Part shown: one piece after another, positions 8,759-17,897 of the stretch
Position numbering within the stretch: position 1 is the stretch's first letter
Layout of the letters: every line of letters begins with the position of its first letter
DNA from: Alphaproteobacteria bacterium
GTDB taxonomy: Bacteria > Myxococcota_A > UBA796 > GCA-2862545
Reading direction: 5' to 3'
NCBI GenBank assembly: GCA_020632875.1
Contig: JACKET010000013.1
Location: forward strand, 1-64,000
Length of the DNA: 64,000 bases
Position numbers and translations under genes: made by a program
The notes under the pieces: model-generated
What the model saw: the letters and a program-made list of their open reading frames with translations, nothing else
What the model was told of the DNA's origin: nothing
Databases searched by the model: none

Positions 8759-9582
8759 TGGTCTGGCTCGTGGCCGGGGCGCTCGCCGACCCCACCCGCG
8801 TGGTGCTCGTGGAGGCCGGCGTCGAGCCCCGCGAGGCCCTCCGCTATGCTCGGGTCGTCGCGCAGAGCCAGCGCACCGTCACCCGCCAGCACACCGTGAT
8901 CGCGCTCGGTGGGCTGCCCGATCCCGACCCGATCGACGCCGAGCAGACGCTGGTCTGGCGCCTGGCCCCCGAGCCCGGCGACGGCATCCACCTCCGCGCC
9001 ACGCTCGCCGTGGCCGAGCTGACGACCGACGCGCCGAAGCCCCCCGATCTCGCCCCGCTCGTGGGGCACGCGGGACGGATCGTGCTCGACGACCGGGGGC
9101 AGCTCCAGTCCGCCACGTGGGACGCCCCACCCACCGGCCTCTCCCGCGAGCAGTCCAACCGGCTCGACACCCTCCACGGCGCGGCCGAGCAGATCGCGAC
9201 CCTGCTCCCCGAAGAGCCCGTCGGGGTGGGCGCGATCTGGGAGGTGCACCGCACGCTCGACGCCCGCGTCGTGACCCTCGACATCGTCACGCGCTACCGC
9301 CTCGAGAGCCGGGAGCCCGAGGGCCTCGCCCTGTCCGCCACCGCCACCGCCAGGGGGGCGCCATCGGAGGTGGCGATCGACGGCGACGACGGGTTCACGG
9401 GCAAGGTGACCGACCTCGCGGTCGACGGGTCCTACCGGCTCTCGGTGGCCCTCGACCATGCGGCACCCCTCGCGATCGACGGGAAGACCACGACGCACCT
9501 GCGCGTGAAGGGCTGGAAGGGCATCCTCCCCGTCTCGCTCACACTGGACGTCTCCCAGACCGACCACGCGACCCGGGACTGA
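8758..9582 (+). CDS. Secreted protein of unknown function
   Basis: 274 aa. The ATG shares its A with the upstream TGA, so translation is probably coupled. A short hydrophobic start (VWLVAGALA) looks like a signal peptide cut before DPTR. The rest alternates short strands and ends in KGWKGILPVSLTLDVSQTD. It resembles the many 250-300-aa periplasmic beta-proteins of Myxococcota, but I assign no family. It lies in an operon with the t6A gene, without an obvious functional reason. Confidence 0.7.
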   Translation: MVWLVAGALADPTRVVLVEAGVEPREALRYARVVAQSQRTVTRQHTVIALGGLPDPDPIDAEQTLVWRLAPEPGDGIHLRATLAVAELTTDAPKPPDLAPLVGHAGRIVLDDRGQLQSATWDAPPTGLSREQSNRLDTLHGAAEQIATLLPEEPVGVGAIWEVHRTLDARVVTLDIVTRYRLESREPEGLALSATATARGAPSEVAIDGDDGFTGKVTDLAVDGSYRLSVALDHAAPLAIDGKTTTHLRVKGWKGILPVSLTLDVSQTDHATRD

Positions 9583-9587
9583 GGCGC

Positions 9588-9626
9588 CATCGGGGATTTC
9601 CCGATGCCAATGGGAGGAGCCCTCCC
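9588..9626 (+). terminator. Two consecutive hairpins after the tsaC operon
   Basis: CATCGGG / CCCGATG around a 5-nt loop (9588-9606) and GGGAGG / CCTCCC around AGC (9612-9626) begin six bases after the stop at 9582. There is no U-tract, so this could be a factor-dependent terminator, a stabiliser of the mRNA end, or a protein site. Confidence 0.4.
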
Positions 9627-9796
9627 GATGCCTCGCGAGGTGCCGGCCCGGATGGGGGATCGCGCCACGCGAGCCCGGTTCGTCCATGGGATTCCCGATT
9701 GGGACAAGCCGTACCGGACCGTACGATTTCGGTGAAATCCAAGGGGGGAGCGTCGGCACAGCGACGTGCGCCTCCGCCATGCCCGAAGGAGGAAGC

Positions 9797-10273
9797 ATGC
9801 CCATCACGCACGATATCCGCCCCCGTCTCGGCGACTACAACAGCATCGTCTGCTTCCGCGCCGTCGTGGTCGGCATGGAGGAGGCGCTGGGCAAGCGTGC
9901 CGCGATGGTCGCGCTGAAGGCCGCCGGGCGGCGCCGGGGCGAGCAGCTCGTCGAGAGCCTCGGCCTCACCGGCAAGGGCCCGGCAGACACCGTGGCGCTG
10001 GCCAAGGCGCTCGACGACGCGCTGGGCCTCGAGGGCACGCGGCTGTGCTTCATCCCCCGCGTCGACCGCGAGGGCGAGAACTTCCGGATCTACCTCGCCG
10101 AGACCATCTGCTCGGCCGACGAGCCCATGGGCTCCGAGCGCGAGCTGTCGTTCACCTTCGGCGCGCTGCACGGCGCGATGGAGGCGCTCTACGGTGTGAA
10201 GCTGCGGGGCAAGCAGACCGGCAGCATCCTCCGGGGCGCCGACTACGACATCATGGAGCTCGAGCCGCGCTGA
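9797..10273 (+). CDS. Conserved small protein, possibly of the V4R/hydrocarbon-binding type
   Basis: 158 aa, soluble, no signal peptide. The layout RLGDYNSIVCFRAVVVGMEE (near 11-30), a central AAGRRRGEQLVESLGL and a final GALHGAMEALYGVKLRGKQT resembles a small family known mainly from cyanobacteria and some Myxococcota and recalls V4R-like ligand-binding folds; this is from memory and uncertain. The start is set by GAAGGAGGAAGC immediately before ATG 9797; the longer frame from 9686 would be mostly untranslated leader. The 3' end overlaps the convergent kinase gene by 23 bp. Confidence 0.7.
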   Translation: MPITHDIRPRLGDYNSIVCFRAVVVGMEEALGKRAAMVALKAAGRRRGEQLVESLGLTGKGPADTVALAKALDDALGLEGTRLCFIPRVDREGENFRIYLAETICSADEPMGSERELSFTFGALHGAMEALYGVKLRGKQTGSILRGADYDIMELEPR

Positions 10274-13202
10274 TCGCGTCGATCTGCGCCACCCGGCGCG
10301 GCGACGCGCCCTGCGAGCACACGCGGCGCACGAACGCGGCTGCTTCGGCCACCGCGTCCACGTCGCCGCGCTCGGCGGCCACGCGCGCCACCTCGACGCC
10401 CTCCTCGGCCCAGCTCTCGGCCTCGAGCGGGCTGCACGGCAGCATCGACAGGGCACGGGTGCGGTCGACCAGGGCGACGTCCCCCACCGCGATGCCGACG
10501 AGGAACGCGAGCCGCGCGACCCGGAGCAGGTCGTGGGCGCTCCCCCCGCGGCGCGTCTCCTCCAGCAGGGCCACGACCGGCGCCGCGGCCGCGTCGTAAC
10601 GCCCGTCGGCGATGTGCATCTGGATGTGGAGCGCGGCGGTCTCGACGGTCTCCTGGCCGGGCGCGACCAGCACCCGCTCGGCGATGGCCACGTGCTGCGC
10701 CGCGAGATCGGCGCGGCGCTCGCGGAGGGCGACCTGGGCGAGCTGGAAGTGCGCGATGCCCTCGTTCTTCCCGCCGTACCGGGCCATCTCGAGCCACAGC
10801 GCGCGCTCCGTGGCGTAGTCGCGGCGCGCCTGGGCCACGAGCGCGTTGCCGCGCAGCTTCGCCGGATCGCCGTCGGGCAGGAGGGCGAGGGCCTGCTCCG
10901 CCTCGGCCGGGAGGCCCGCCAGCGCGAACGTCAGCGCCGTGAGACGCGCGATTCGCACGCGGGTCGCGGGCTCGACGGTGGACGCCAGCGGGAGGAGCTC
11001 GCGCGCGGCGTCCACGCCGTCCTGCGCGGACTGGGCGTTCACCACGACGAGGAGCTCGTTCGCGAGGCGTCGTGCCCGCAGCTCGTCAGTGGGCTCGGGG
11101 AGGTCGGCGAGGATGCTGGACACCGCATCGAGCTCGTCCCACCGGTCCTCTTCGACGGCCTCGCCCCCGATGGACTCGGCCAGCGCGCGCGCTTCGCCGT
11201 GCAGACCGCACGCGGCGAGGTGCCGGGCGCGTCGGAGGCTCCGCTCCCGGGTGGGCTCGAACCGCGCGAGGACCCCGGCGGCCGCGCGGCTCCAGCGCTC
11301 CCAGGCCCCGGCGCGCTTCACGAGCTCGAGCACCACGTGCCGCAGCGCCGGGTCGACGAAGCCCCACGACTCGAGGTCGCGCGATGCGAGCCCCGCGTGC
11401 ACGAGCCGCTGGAGGAACCGCTCGTCGATCGCGACGCCCAGCGACGCGCACAGCGCCTCCCACTCGTCGAAGCGCGTCCGCGCGCCGAGCAGCGCGCCGG
11501 CCGCGATGGCCCGCCGCGCCCGGCCCGCTCCGCCCCAGACATCGAGGAGCTGCTCGCGACGCGTCGCATCCGGCGTGGGCGGGCGCTCCGCAGCGGCCGA
11601 CCGGGCGACCGTCAGGCCCTCTGCGGTGCGCTCGAGCAGGTCGCGCGCCGCCCACGACCGGATCCACGCCAGCGCCAGGCCCGGGCTGCCATCCGCCCGA
11701 TCGACGACCTGCCGGGCCGCGGACTCGGTGAGCCCCAGCACGTCCTGCACCAGCGCGCTGAGCGGGATCCGCCCGAGCGGGCCGAGCTCGATGCGACGGA
11801 CCCACGGCAGGGCGAGCACGTCGGCGAGCCGCTCGTCGTCCATCCCACCGGTGGCGACCACCAGGAGGGGCGCGTCGGGTCGGGCGTACGCGAAGGTCTC
11901 GAGCAGGCGCAGGGCGTCGCGATCGCGCGCCGGCTCGTCGAGCCAGAGCACGCGGAGCCCCGTCGCGGCGCCCACCACGAGCTGGAAGACGCCGTCGGGC
12001 CGCGCGCGCTCCCCGGGCTCGGCGGCGCTTCCCGAGCGCTCGCGCAGGCGGCTCGCGATGCCTGCGAGCCCGGCGTCGCCGGGTCGATCGCGATCGACCT
12101 CGGCCACTCCGAGCTCCACGACGCGCTCGCACAGCCACTGGGCGAGGCGCGTCCGTCCCGAGCCGACGGGGCCCGTCAGCACGCAGATCTCGCACGAGCC
12201 CCGGCTCGCCTCGCGCAGCGCGTGCCACAGCTGGTCGCGCTCGCTCTCGCGGCCGATGACCGGCAGCTCGCGCAGGCCCAGCAGCCCGAGCCCGGCGCCC
12301 GAGAGCATGCCGGGCGTCAGATCCTGCGCCACGCCGTGCCAGTCGGGCGGAACGGGGGCACGGCCGCGGGGCCGGGCGCGCTCCGTGGTGCCGGGCTCGG
12401 GCAGCCCTCGCAGCCACTCCGCCACGAACGCCGCCGACCCGGGCCGCGCCGACCCCTCCTTCGCGAGGAGCGTGTGCAGCAGCTCCTCGAGCTCGAGCGG
12501 CACCGCGAAGGCCGGCCGGAGCCTGCCGTGGGACCGGTACACCTGCGCGTTCAGCACCGTGGTCACGGCGCCAGCGAACCGCGGGGCGCCCGTCACCCAC
12601 TCCCACAGCACCGACCCGAAGGCGTACAGGTCGGTCCACGGGCCCTGCGGCCCACCGGTCACCTGCTCGGGCGCCATGTACGACGGGGTCCCCGCGCGGG
12701 CGGGGCCCTCCTGCTCGGCCTGCCAGGCGCGGGCGATGCCGAAGTCCGCGAGCTTCAGGCCGGGCCGCACGTCCCCGGCGGTCATCCGCATCAGGTTGGC
12801 GGGCTTCAGGTCGCGGTGCAGCAGGTTGCGCGCGTGGGCGTGGGCCAGGGCGTCGAGCACGGTGAGCGCGGCGCGACGCACCTCGACCCAGGACTGCGGA
12901 GGGTCCCGATCGAGCGAACCGCCCGAGGCGAGCTCGAGCGCCATCCACGCCGTGCCGGCGGGCAGGATCGCGTCGTCTTCCGCCTCGCCGTGGTCGTACA
13001 GGTGGAGGATGTGCGGATGGTGCAGCGCGGCCATGGCCTCGAGCTCGCGCGCGAGCGCCCGCCGCTCGGACCGCGAGGCGCTGCGCACGCACTTCAGCGC
13101 GACCGGCGTGCCGGTGGGCCGGTGCAGCGCGCGATACACCCGCGCCATGCCTCCTTCGCCGATCGAGGGGCCGAGCGTGAGGTCGTCGAGCAGGCTGGGC
13201 AA
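10251..13202 (-). CDS. Ser/Thr protein kinase fused to an ATPase and helical repeats
   Basis: 983 aa. The kinase domain (about 6-260) has GEGGMARV (15-22), VALK (Lys37), HRDLKPAN (129-136), DFGIAR (153-158) and APEQ. A second module starts at VIGRESERDQL (about 315) with a Walker A GPVGSGRTR (344-352), as in AfsR/MalT-like STAND ATPases. The last 350 residues are TPR-like helices. Together this is a cytoplasmic signalling hub type common in Myxococcota. The start is TTG 13202: there is no ATG near the kinase start, GGAGG lies six bases before the TTG, and the kinase begins immediately (PSLLDDLTLG). A TACGCT hexamer sits 16 nt upstream. Confidence 0.9.
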   Translation of the reverse strand: MPSLLDDLTLGPSIGEGGMARVYRALHRPTGTPVALKCVRSASRSERRALARELEAMAALHHPHILHLYDHGEAEDDAILPAGTAWMALELASGGSLDRDPPQSWVEVRRAALTVLDALAHAHARNLLHRDLKPANLMRMTAGDVRPGLKLADFGIARAWQAEQEGPARAGTPSYMAPEQVTGGPQGPWTDLYAFGSVLWEWVTGAPRFAGAVTTVLNAQVYRSHGRLRPAFAVPLELEELLHTLLAKEGSARPGSAAFVAEWLRGLPEPGTTERARPRGRAPVPPDWHGVAQDLTPGMLSGAGLGLLGLRELPVIGRESERDQLWHALREASRGSCEICVLTGPVGSGRTRLAQWLCERVVELGVAEVDRDRPGDAGLAGIASRLRERSGSAAEPGERARPDGVFQLVVGAATGLRVLWLDEPARDRDALRLLETFAYARPDAPLLVVATGGMDDERLADVLALPWVRRIELGPLGRIPLSALVQDVLGLTESAARQVVDRADGSPGLALAWIRSWAARDLLERTAEGLTVARSAAAERPPTPDATRREQLLDVWGGAGRARRAIAAGALLGARTRFDEWEALCASLGVAIDERFLQRLVHAGLASRDLESWGFVDPALRHVVLELVKRAGAWERWSRAAAGVLARFEPTRERSLRRARHLAACGLHGEARALAESIGGEAVEEDRWDELDAVSSILADLPEPTDELRARRLANELLVVVNAQSAQDGVDAARELLPLASTVEPATRVRIARLTALTFALAGLPAEAEQALALLPDGDPAKLRGNALVAQARRDYATERALWLEMARYGGKNEGIAHFQLAQVALRERRADLAAQHVAIAERVLVAPGQETVETAALHIQMHIADGRYDAAAAPVVALLEETRRGGSAHDLLRVARLAFLVGIAVGDVALVDRTRALSMLPCSPLEAESWAEEGVEVARVAAERGDVDAVAEAAAFVRRVCSQGASPRRVAQIDAISAARAP

Positions 13203-13218
13203 CCGTCCCTCCGCGGGG

Positions 13219-13224
13219 AGCGTA
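13219..13224 (-). promoter_or_regulatory. Putative -10 hexamer of the kinase-ATPase gene
   Basis: TACGCT on the minus strand with a 16-nt leader containing GGAGG before the TTG. It is only 26 bp from the oppositely oriented hexamer at 13251, so the two promoters would overlap. Confidence 0.35.
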
Positions 13225-13250
13225 GCCCAGCACCCGCCCCGCGAACGCGC

Positions 13251-13256
13251 TACGAA
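13251..13256 (+). promoter_or_regulatory. Putative -10 hexamer of a leaderless lipoprotein gene
   Basis: TACGAA ends six bases before the ATG at 13263. The six bases are GCGCGC, so no Shine-Dalgarno is possible and a leaderless transcript is implied. Confidence 0.4.
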
Positions 13257-13262
13257 GCGCGC

Positions 13263-13637
13263 ATGAGCCTGCTGCTCCTGCTCTTCGCGTGTGGTTCGTC
13301 CCTCGTGCCCGGCCCCGTCGCCGGGCCGATGGGCAAGTCGCTGTGCGAGGTCGGGCACCCGAAGGCCACGTGCAGCGAGGGGCGCGTCGCGCGCGAGAGC
13401 CACGGCCCGCTGTCGTTCAAGGCGAAGAAGGAGCGCTGGGCCGACATCGCCGTCGACTACGAGCTGAAAGGCGAGTCCCACGCGATGACCATCCGCGTGT
13501 ACCTGAAGAACGTGCAGCCCTGCCGGGTGTCCGTCGAGGTGCAGGACGACACCGGGCCCGCGCCCGTCCTGCTCGACAACGCGCTCACGAGCCGCATCGC
13601 GGGCCAGGCCATCTGCAAGAAGCTGACGGGCGGCTGA
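13263..13637 (+). CDS. Small lipoprotein
   Basis: 124 aa. The N-terminus MSLLLLLFACGSS is a short signal with lipobox Cys10. The mature part is small and basic to neutral with three or four cysteines (CEVGHPKATCSEG near residue 28). No family recognised. The ATG is taken as the transcription start region, because a TACGAA hexamer ends six bases upstream and no SD exists. The stop TGA is followed at once by the ATG of the exonuclease gene, so they form an operon. Confidence 0.75.
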   Translation: MSLLLLLFACGSSLVPGPVAGPMGKSLCEVGHPKATCSEGRVARESHGPLSFKAKKERWADIAVDYELKGESHAMTIRVYLKNVQPCRVSVEVQDDTGPAPVLLDNALTSRIAGQAICKKLTGG

Positions 13638-14435
13638 ATGCCCGCGTACCTCGACGCCTTCTCGCTGCTCTACCGGGCCCACTACGCGCTGCCACCGCTC
13701 TCCACGAGCGCGGGCGAACCGACGGGCGCGCTCTACGGCACGCTCTCGCTGATCGTGAAGATCCTCCGCGAGCATCGGCCCGATGGCATGGCCATCGCGT
13801 TCGACGTGGGCCGCACGTTCCGCCACGAGGCCTACCCGGCCTACAAGGCCGGCCGGCCCTCCACGCCCGACCCGCTCGCCCAGCAGATCGCCCGGTTCCG
13901 CGGGGTCGTCGCGGCGATGGGGGTCCCGTCGCACGGCGTGCCGGGCTTCGAGGCCGACGACGTGCTCGCCACACTCGCGGCCCGCACGCCCGACTGCCTC
14001 GTGGTGTCGGGCGACACCGACGTGCTGCAGGTCGCCCGGGCGCCCACCCGCGTGCTGTTCGTCGGGCAGCGCCAGCGCGACCCCATCCTGTACGACCAGG
14101 CCGCCGTCGAGGCCCGCTACGGCGTGCCGATCGAGGGCGTGGCCGCGTGGAAGGCCCTGGTGGGCGACAAGTCCGACAACCTCGCCGGCTTCGCGGGCAT
14201 CGGGCAGAAGACCGCGACGGCGTGGGTGCGCGAGCACGGCGACGCGGCGGGCATCCTGGCGGCGCACCCCGATCGCGTCGACGCGCGCCTCGTGCGGGAT
14301 GCAGAGCTCGTGCGGCTGCGCACCGACCTGCCGCTCGCCGAGCCGCTCTGGGCGCCCGTCGACCTCGACGGCCTGGCCGCGGCGTGCGAGTCGCTCGAGA
14401 TGCACAGCCTCGTGAAGCGGGTCCGCGCGCTCTGA
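13638..14435 (+). CDS. 5'-3' exonuclease (FEN-1 / PolA N-terminal family)
   Basis: 265 aa, the size of a stand-alone 5' nuclease domain. Metal-binding and structural motifs are all present: YLDAFSLLYRAHY (4-16), AFDVGRTFRHEAYPAYKAGR (about 54-73), GFEADDVLATLA (about 103-114), VSGDTDVLQV (about 123-132) and the H3TH region LVGDKSDNLAGFAGIGQKTA (about 174-193). It should remove RNA primers or flaps, either alone or alongside PolA. The start directly follows the lipoprotein stop. Confidence 0.93.
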   Translation: MPAYLDAFSLLYRAHYALPPLSTSAGEPTGALYGTLSLIVKILREHRPDGMAIAFDVGRTFRHEAYPAYKAGRPSTPDPLAQQIARFRGVVAAMGVPSHGVPGFEADDVLATLAARTPDCLVVSGDTDVLQVARAPTRVLFVGQRQRDPILYDQAAVEARYGVPIEGVAAWKALVGDKSDNLAGFAGIGQKTATAWVREHGDAAGILAAHPDRVDARLVRDAELVRLRTDLPLAEPLWAPVDLDGLAAACESLEMHSLVKRVRAL

Positions 14436-14460
14436 CCTCGCCGCCGGTCCCCCGGAGCGC

Positions 14461-14466
14461 TACGGT
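14461..14466 (+). promoter_or_regulatory. Putative -10 hexamer of a leaderless 73-codon gene
   Basis: TACGGT (matches TANNNT) ends six bases before the ATG at 14473. The nearest GGAG is more than 12 bases from the ATG and would lie upstream of the transcription start. Confidence 0.45.
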
Positions 14467-14472
14467 ACCGCC

Positions 14473-14694
14473 ATGGACGATCCCTTCGCGATCCTGGCCG
14501 AGGCCATCGAGGTGGCCCAGAAGCGCGGTGCCCAGGCAGATGGCTGGATGATGGCCTCCTCACCCACCGGTGTCGTCGCGTGGCTCTACCGCGAAGACGA
14601 AGAGGGGCAGTGGGCGCTGTTCGACGAGGTCGACGAGAAGCCCACGCCGCTCGAAGCCGCGCACTGGGTGCTCGAGCAGGCCGCGCTGCTCTGA
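14473..14694 (+). CDS. Hypothetical 73-aa protein
   Basis: Small acidic cytoplasmic protein without cysteines. Two predicted helices flank a strand pair (GVVAWLYRED, QWALFDEVDEKP). No family recognised. Third positions are strongly G/C, which supports coding. There is no Shine-Dalgarno; the start fits the leaderless pattern. Confidence 0.6.
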   Translation: MDDPFAILAEAIEVAQKRGAQADGWMMASSPTGVVAWLYREDEEGQWALFDEVDEKPTPLEAAHWVLEQAALL

Positions 14695-14713
14695 CAGCAG
14701 CCCCATTCGCGGG

Positions 14714-14719
14714 TATCGT
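14714..14719 (+). promoter_or_regulatory. Putative -10 hexamer of the beta-helix/MopE gene
   Basis: TATCGT (TANNNT) lies 17 nt before the ATG at 14737, and the short leader contains GGAGGAG. This is the SD-containing class of promoter in the window. Confidence 0.4.
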
Positions 14720-14736
14720 CGTCCGGAGGAGCTGCG

Positions 14737-17469
14737 ATGTGGCCCATCCTCCAGGCCGCCTGGGCGCTGGACGTGTACATCCCCGACGACGCCCCCGACA
14801 TCGCCACCGCGCTGGAGATGATCGAAGACGACACGGGCTCGGGCCGGGTCGTGCTGCCTCCCGGGGTGCACGTCGAGTCGGTGTTCGTGCAGAACCTCGG
14901 CGACATCGTAATCGAGGCCATCTCGCCCGGCGCCACGGTGTGGATGCCCCAGTCCGGCGAGGCCGTCCGCGTGTCGGGCACGAACCGGCTCACGCTGCGC
15001 TGGCTGTACTTCCAGGGCTCGGTGGTCGACGCGCGCGCGGTGTACGCGCTCGCCACGCCCGTCGACATCGACGGCTCGTGGTTCGAGGGCTTCCAGGCGC
15101 CCGCTGACGGCGAGGTGGGCGGCGCCATCTACTCCGACGACGACGTCACGCTGCTCGGCGACACGTGGTTCGGGTTCAACAGCACCTCGACCGACGGCGG
15201 GCACATCGGGATGGAGGGCGGTCAGCTCGACATCCGCGCTCAGGCCCTGTTCCACGGGGGCGATGCGAGCCGCGGCGGCGCGATCGCCATCGAGGGCGGC
15301 ACGCTCTCGCTCGACGGCGCGCTCTTCAGCCGGAACACCGCGGGGTCGGGCGGCGCGCTGTTCCTCGACGACGTGGCGGCCGAGGTCCAGAACGCCGCAT
15401 TCGCCGAGAACACGGCCACCGTGGCGGGCGGCGTCGTGCACGCCGTGACCGGGGGCGACCTGCAGGTCGTCGACAGCGCCGTGTACGGCAACGGCGCCCT
15501 GTCGGCTGGTGGAATCAGCACGTACGACGTGCCGCTGCTGGTCCGTCGCACCGCATTCGTCGAGAACACCGCGACCTACGCCGCGGCCATCGGGTGCGGC
15601 TCGAGCGACCCCGCGAACGCCGCGATCTGCGAGATCATCGACTCGGCCTTCCTCGCGAACCAGGCGCAGGCGGCGGGGGGCGCGATGCTCACCGAGCGGG
15701 CCGAGCTGCGCGTGACCGGCTCGACCTTCTGCGGGAACCACGGCGAGCTCGAGGCTGGCGCGATCGGGTGGATCGGCGCCCAGGACGGCTGGGTCAAGCA
15801 GAGCTTCTTCTTCGACAATCGCGCCGACCTCGGCGGGGCGATCCAGGTCACCGGCGTCCAGGGGCTGATCGAAGAGAACACGTTCGTCGCGAACGGCGCG
15901 TGGACGAGCGGCGCCGTGCTGTCGTTCGCCGCCACCCCGTCGTCGATCGCGCTCGTGCGCAACGCCATCACCGGGAGCGTGGCCCTGCCCCCCAACCAGG
16001 GCGCGCCGGTCGATGCCGTGCACTACGGCGGGCTGCAGCTCGGCAGCGTGAACGAGAACGGCTGGCACGGGAACGTCGCCGACACCGACGCCGCGCCGGG
16101 GCTGGGCAGCAGTCCCGTCACCACCGACCCGCTGTACGCCGCGGCCGCGATGACCTGCTCGCCTCCCGCCTTCCAGACCAGCAGCCCCGCGTGGCAGGCC
16201 ATCGGCGCGCCGCTCACGGGCCTGCGGTTCGCAGACGCCGACGCCGACGGCTTCCCCGACCGTGCCGACTGCGACGCCGCGGTGGCGGGCTCGGCGCAGG
16301 CCCAGGTGCACATCGACGTCGACCGCGACGGGTTCGGTGGCCCGGTGGTCGCGGCCGACCACGTCTGCCCGCAGCGGGGCTGGGTGACGAATTCGACCGA
16401 CTGCGACGACCACGATCCGCTCGCCGCGCCCCGTCGCTGGTGGCCCGACCTCGACGGCGACGGGCTCGGCGACGGCATGGCGCCGAGCTTCCTCGGCTGC
16501 CAGGGCCCCGAGAACACCGTCGACAACGATCTCGACTGCGACGATTCGGATGCGTCCCTGCCCTCGGCGCAGCCCGTGGATGCCGACGGCGACGGCTATG
16601 GCGGTCCGACCGACGTGCTCTCGTGCACCCCGCCGACGCTGCCGGGCTTCGACTGCAACGACGGCGACGCGGCCATCAACCCCGGCGCGACGGAGGTCTG
16701 CAACGGCGTCGACGACGACTGCGACGGCGCCAGCGACGAGGGGTTCCCCACTTCGCAGTGGTGGGCCGACGCCGACGGAGACGGGTACGGCGACGAGGCC
16801 ACGACGCTGACCACGTGTGCGCCGCCGAGCGGCTGGGTGGATGTCGCGGGCGACTGCGACGACGCCATCAGCACGGTGAACCCCGGCGCCGCCGAGATCT
16901 GCGACGGGATCGACAACGACTGCGACGGCTTCGTCGACGACGGGATGCCCTTCGATTTCTGGTACGTCGACGCCGATGGCGACGGATACGGCGACGACGC
17001 GTCCCTGCTCGAGAGCTGTGCGCCTCCGGGGGCCAACTACGTCGCCGTGGGCGGCGACTGCGCGCTCGACGATCCGAGCGTGAGCCCGGGTGCCACCGAG
17101 GTGCCCGCCGATGGCGTCGACAGCGACTGCGACGGGCTCGAGCTGTGCTACGTCGACGCGGACGACGACGGATACGGCACCGAAGCGCTCACCGACGCCG
17201 TGTCGTGCGACGGGCCCGGCGTGGCGACGAACCCCGACGACTGCGACGACGACGACCCCGCGAAGAACCCTGCGGGCGAGGCGTGCGAAGCGCCCCCTCC
17301 GGGTACCGACACCGGCACCGACGTGCCCGAGTGGGGGTACTACCGCGGCAAGGCCGGTGCCTGCGGGTGTCGCTCGACGGGCGGCGCGCCGGTGTGGGCG
17401 CTGCTCGGCGGCCTGCTCGCGCTGCGGCGCCGGGTCAGCGGTCGAGGGGCTTGTCGCCGCGGAACATGA
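14737..17469 (+). CDS. Surface protein: beta-helix, MopE-type repeats, MYXO-CTERM tail
   Basis: 910 aa. A short signal (MWPILQAAWA) leads into a right-handed beta-helix region (about 20-490) with DGGHIGMEGGQLDI-like rungs and SRNTAGSGGALF units. Asp-rich repeats with CNGVDDDCDG and CDGIDNDCDG cores follow (about 510-860). The tail has GACGCRSTGG, a hydrophobic stretch VWALLGGLLAL and RRR, as in MYXO-CTERM sorting signals that are cleaved and anchored at the surface. The tail carries 12 extra residues after the RRR; they overlap the convergent gene by 35 bp. GGAGGAG precedes the ATG. Confidence 0.88.
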   Translation: MWPILQAAWALDVYIPDDAPDIATALEMIEDDTGSGRVVLPPGVHVESVFVQNLGDIVIEAISPGATVWMPQSGEAVRVSGTNRLTLRWLYFQGSVVDARAVYALATPVDIDGSWFEGFQAPADGEVGGAIYSDDDVTLLGDTWFGFNSTSTDGGHIGMEGGQLDIRAQALFHGGDASRGGAIAIEGGTLSLDGALFSRNTAGSGGALFLDDVAAEVQNAAFAENTATVAGGVVHAVTGGDLQVVDSAVYGNGALSAGGISTYDVPLLVRRTAFVENTATYAAAIGCGSSDPANAAICEIIDSAFLANQAQAAGGAMLTERAELRVTGSTFCGNHGELEAGAIGWIGAQDGWVKQSFFFDNRADLGGAIQVTGVQGLIEENTFVANGAWTSGAVLSFAATPSSIALVRNAITGSVALPPNQGAPVDAVHYGGLQLGSVNENGWHGNVADTDAAPGLGSSPVTTDPLYAAAAMTCSPPAFQTSSPAWQAIGAPLTGLRFADADADGFPDRADCDAAVAGSAQAQVHIDVDRDGFGGPVVAADHVCPQRGWVTNSTDCDDHDPLAAPRRWWPDLDGDGLGDGMAPSFLGCQGPENTVDNDLDCDDSDASLPSAQPVDADGDGYGGPTDVLSCTPPTLPGFDCNDGDAAINPGATEVCNGVDDDCDGASDEGFPTSQWWADADGDGYGDEATTLTTCAPPSGWVDVAGDCDDAISTVNPGAAEICDGIDNDCDGFVDDGMPFDFWYVDADGDGYGDDASLLESCAPPGANYVAVGGDCALDDPSVSPGATEVPADGVDSDCDGLELCYVDADDDGYGTEALTDAVSCDGPGVATNPDDCDDDDPAKNPAGEACEAPPPGTDTGTDVPEWGYYRGKAGACGCRSTGGAPVWALLGGLLALRRRVSGRGACRRGT

Positions 17470-17824
17470 CGCCGCCCGGCCGCCCGGGGTCGTCGGTCAC
17501 GTCGATGTCCAGCTCGGTGAGCTTGACCTCGACGACGTTGTTCTTGCGCTTCACCTCGTGTACGACGGACACCGGCTCGTAGCCCGCCGCCTTCACGGTG
17601 AAGCCGAGCGTCTGGCCCGGCCGGAACTCCTCGACCGAGCCGTCGTCGAGGAACGACGCGTTGCCGCGCCAGGTGCCGGTCTCGCGGTTCACCCGCTGCG
17701 GGTTGGCCTCGAGCGAGTTGTGCACCGTGGCTTCGGGGATCGGGTCGCCCGCGGCATTGCGCACGACGATCTCGAGATCGACGGCACCCGAGGCCGCGAG
17801 GGCCGAGACGACGAGCCAGAGCAT
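17435..17824 (-). CDS. Secreted protein with an Ig-like (carboxypeptidase-regulatory-like) domain
   Basis: 129 aa. ATG 17824 gives a proper signal peptide (MLWLVVSALAASGA) and has GGAGG upstream; the longer frame to 17863 lacks an SD. The mature chain VDLEIVVRNAAGDPIPEATV and FTVKAAGYEPVSV is the pattern of a CarboxypepD_reg/transthyretin-like beta-sandwich. Probably periplasmic. It overlaps the end of the beta-helix gene tail to tail. Confidence 0.75.
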   Translation of the reverse strand: MLWLVVSALAASGAVDLEIVVRNAAGDPIPEATVHNSLEANPQRVNRETGTWRGNASFLDDGSVEEFRPGQTLGFTVKAAGYEPVSVVHEVKRKNNVVEVKLTELDIDVTDDPGRPGGVMFRGDKPLDR

Positions 17825-17897
17825 GGGGGACCTCCGCACGTTCACCTGTAGACAGCGTGGCACCCGTTCGGTGCCGCGTCGAGCCCTCTCCGTGCGA

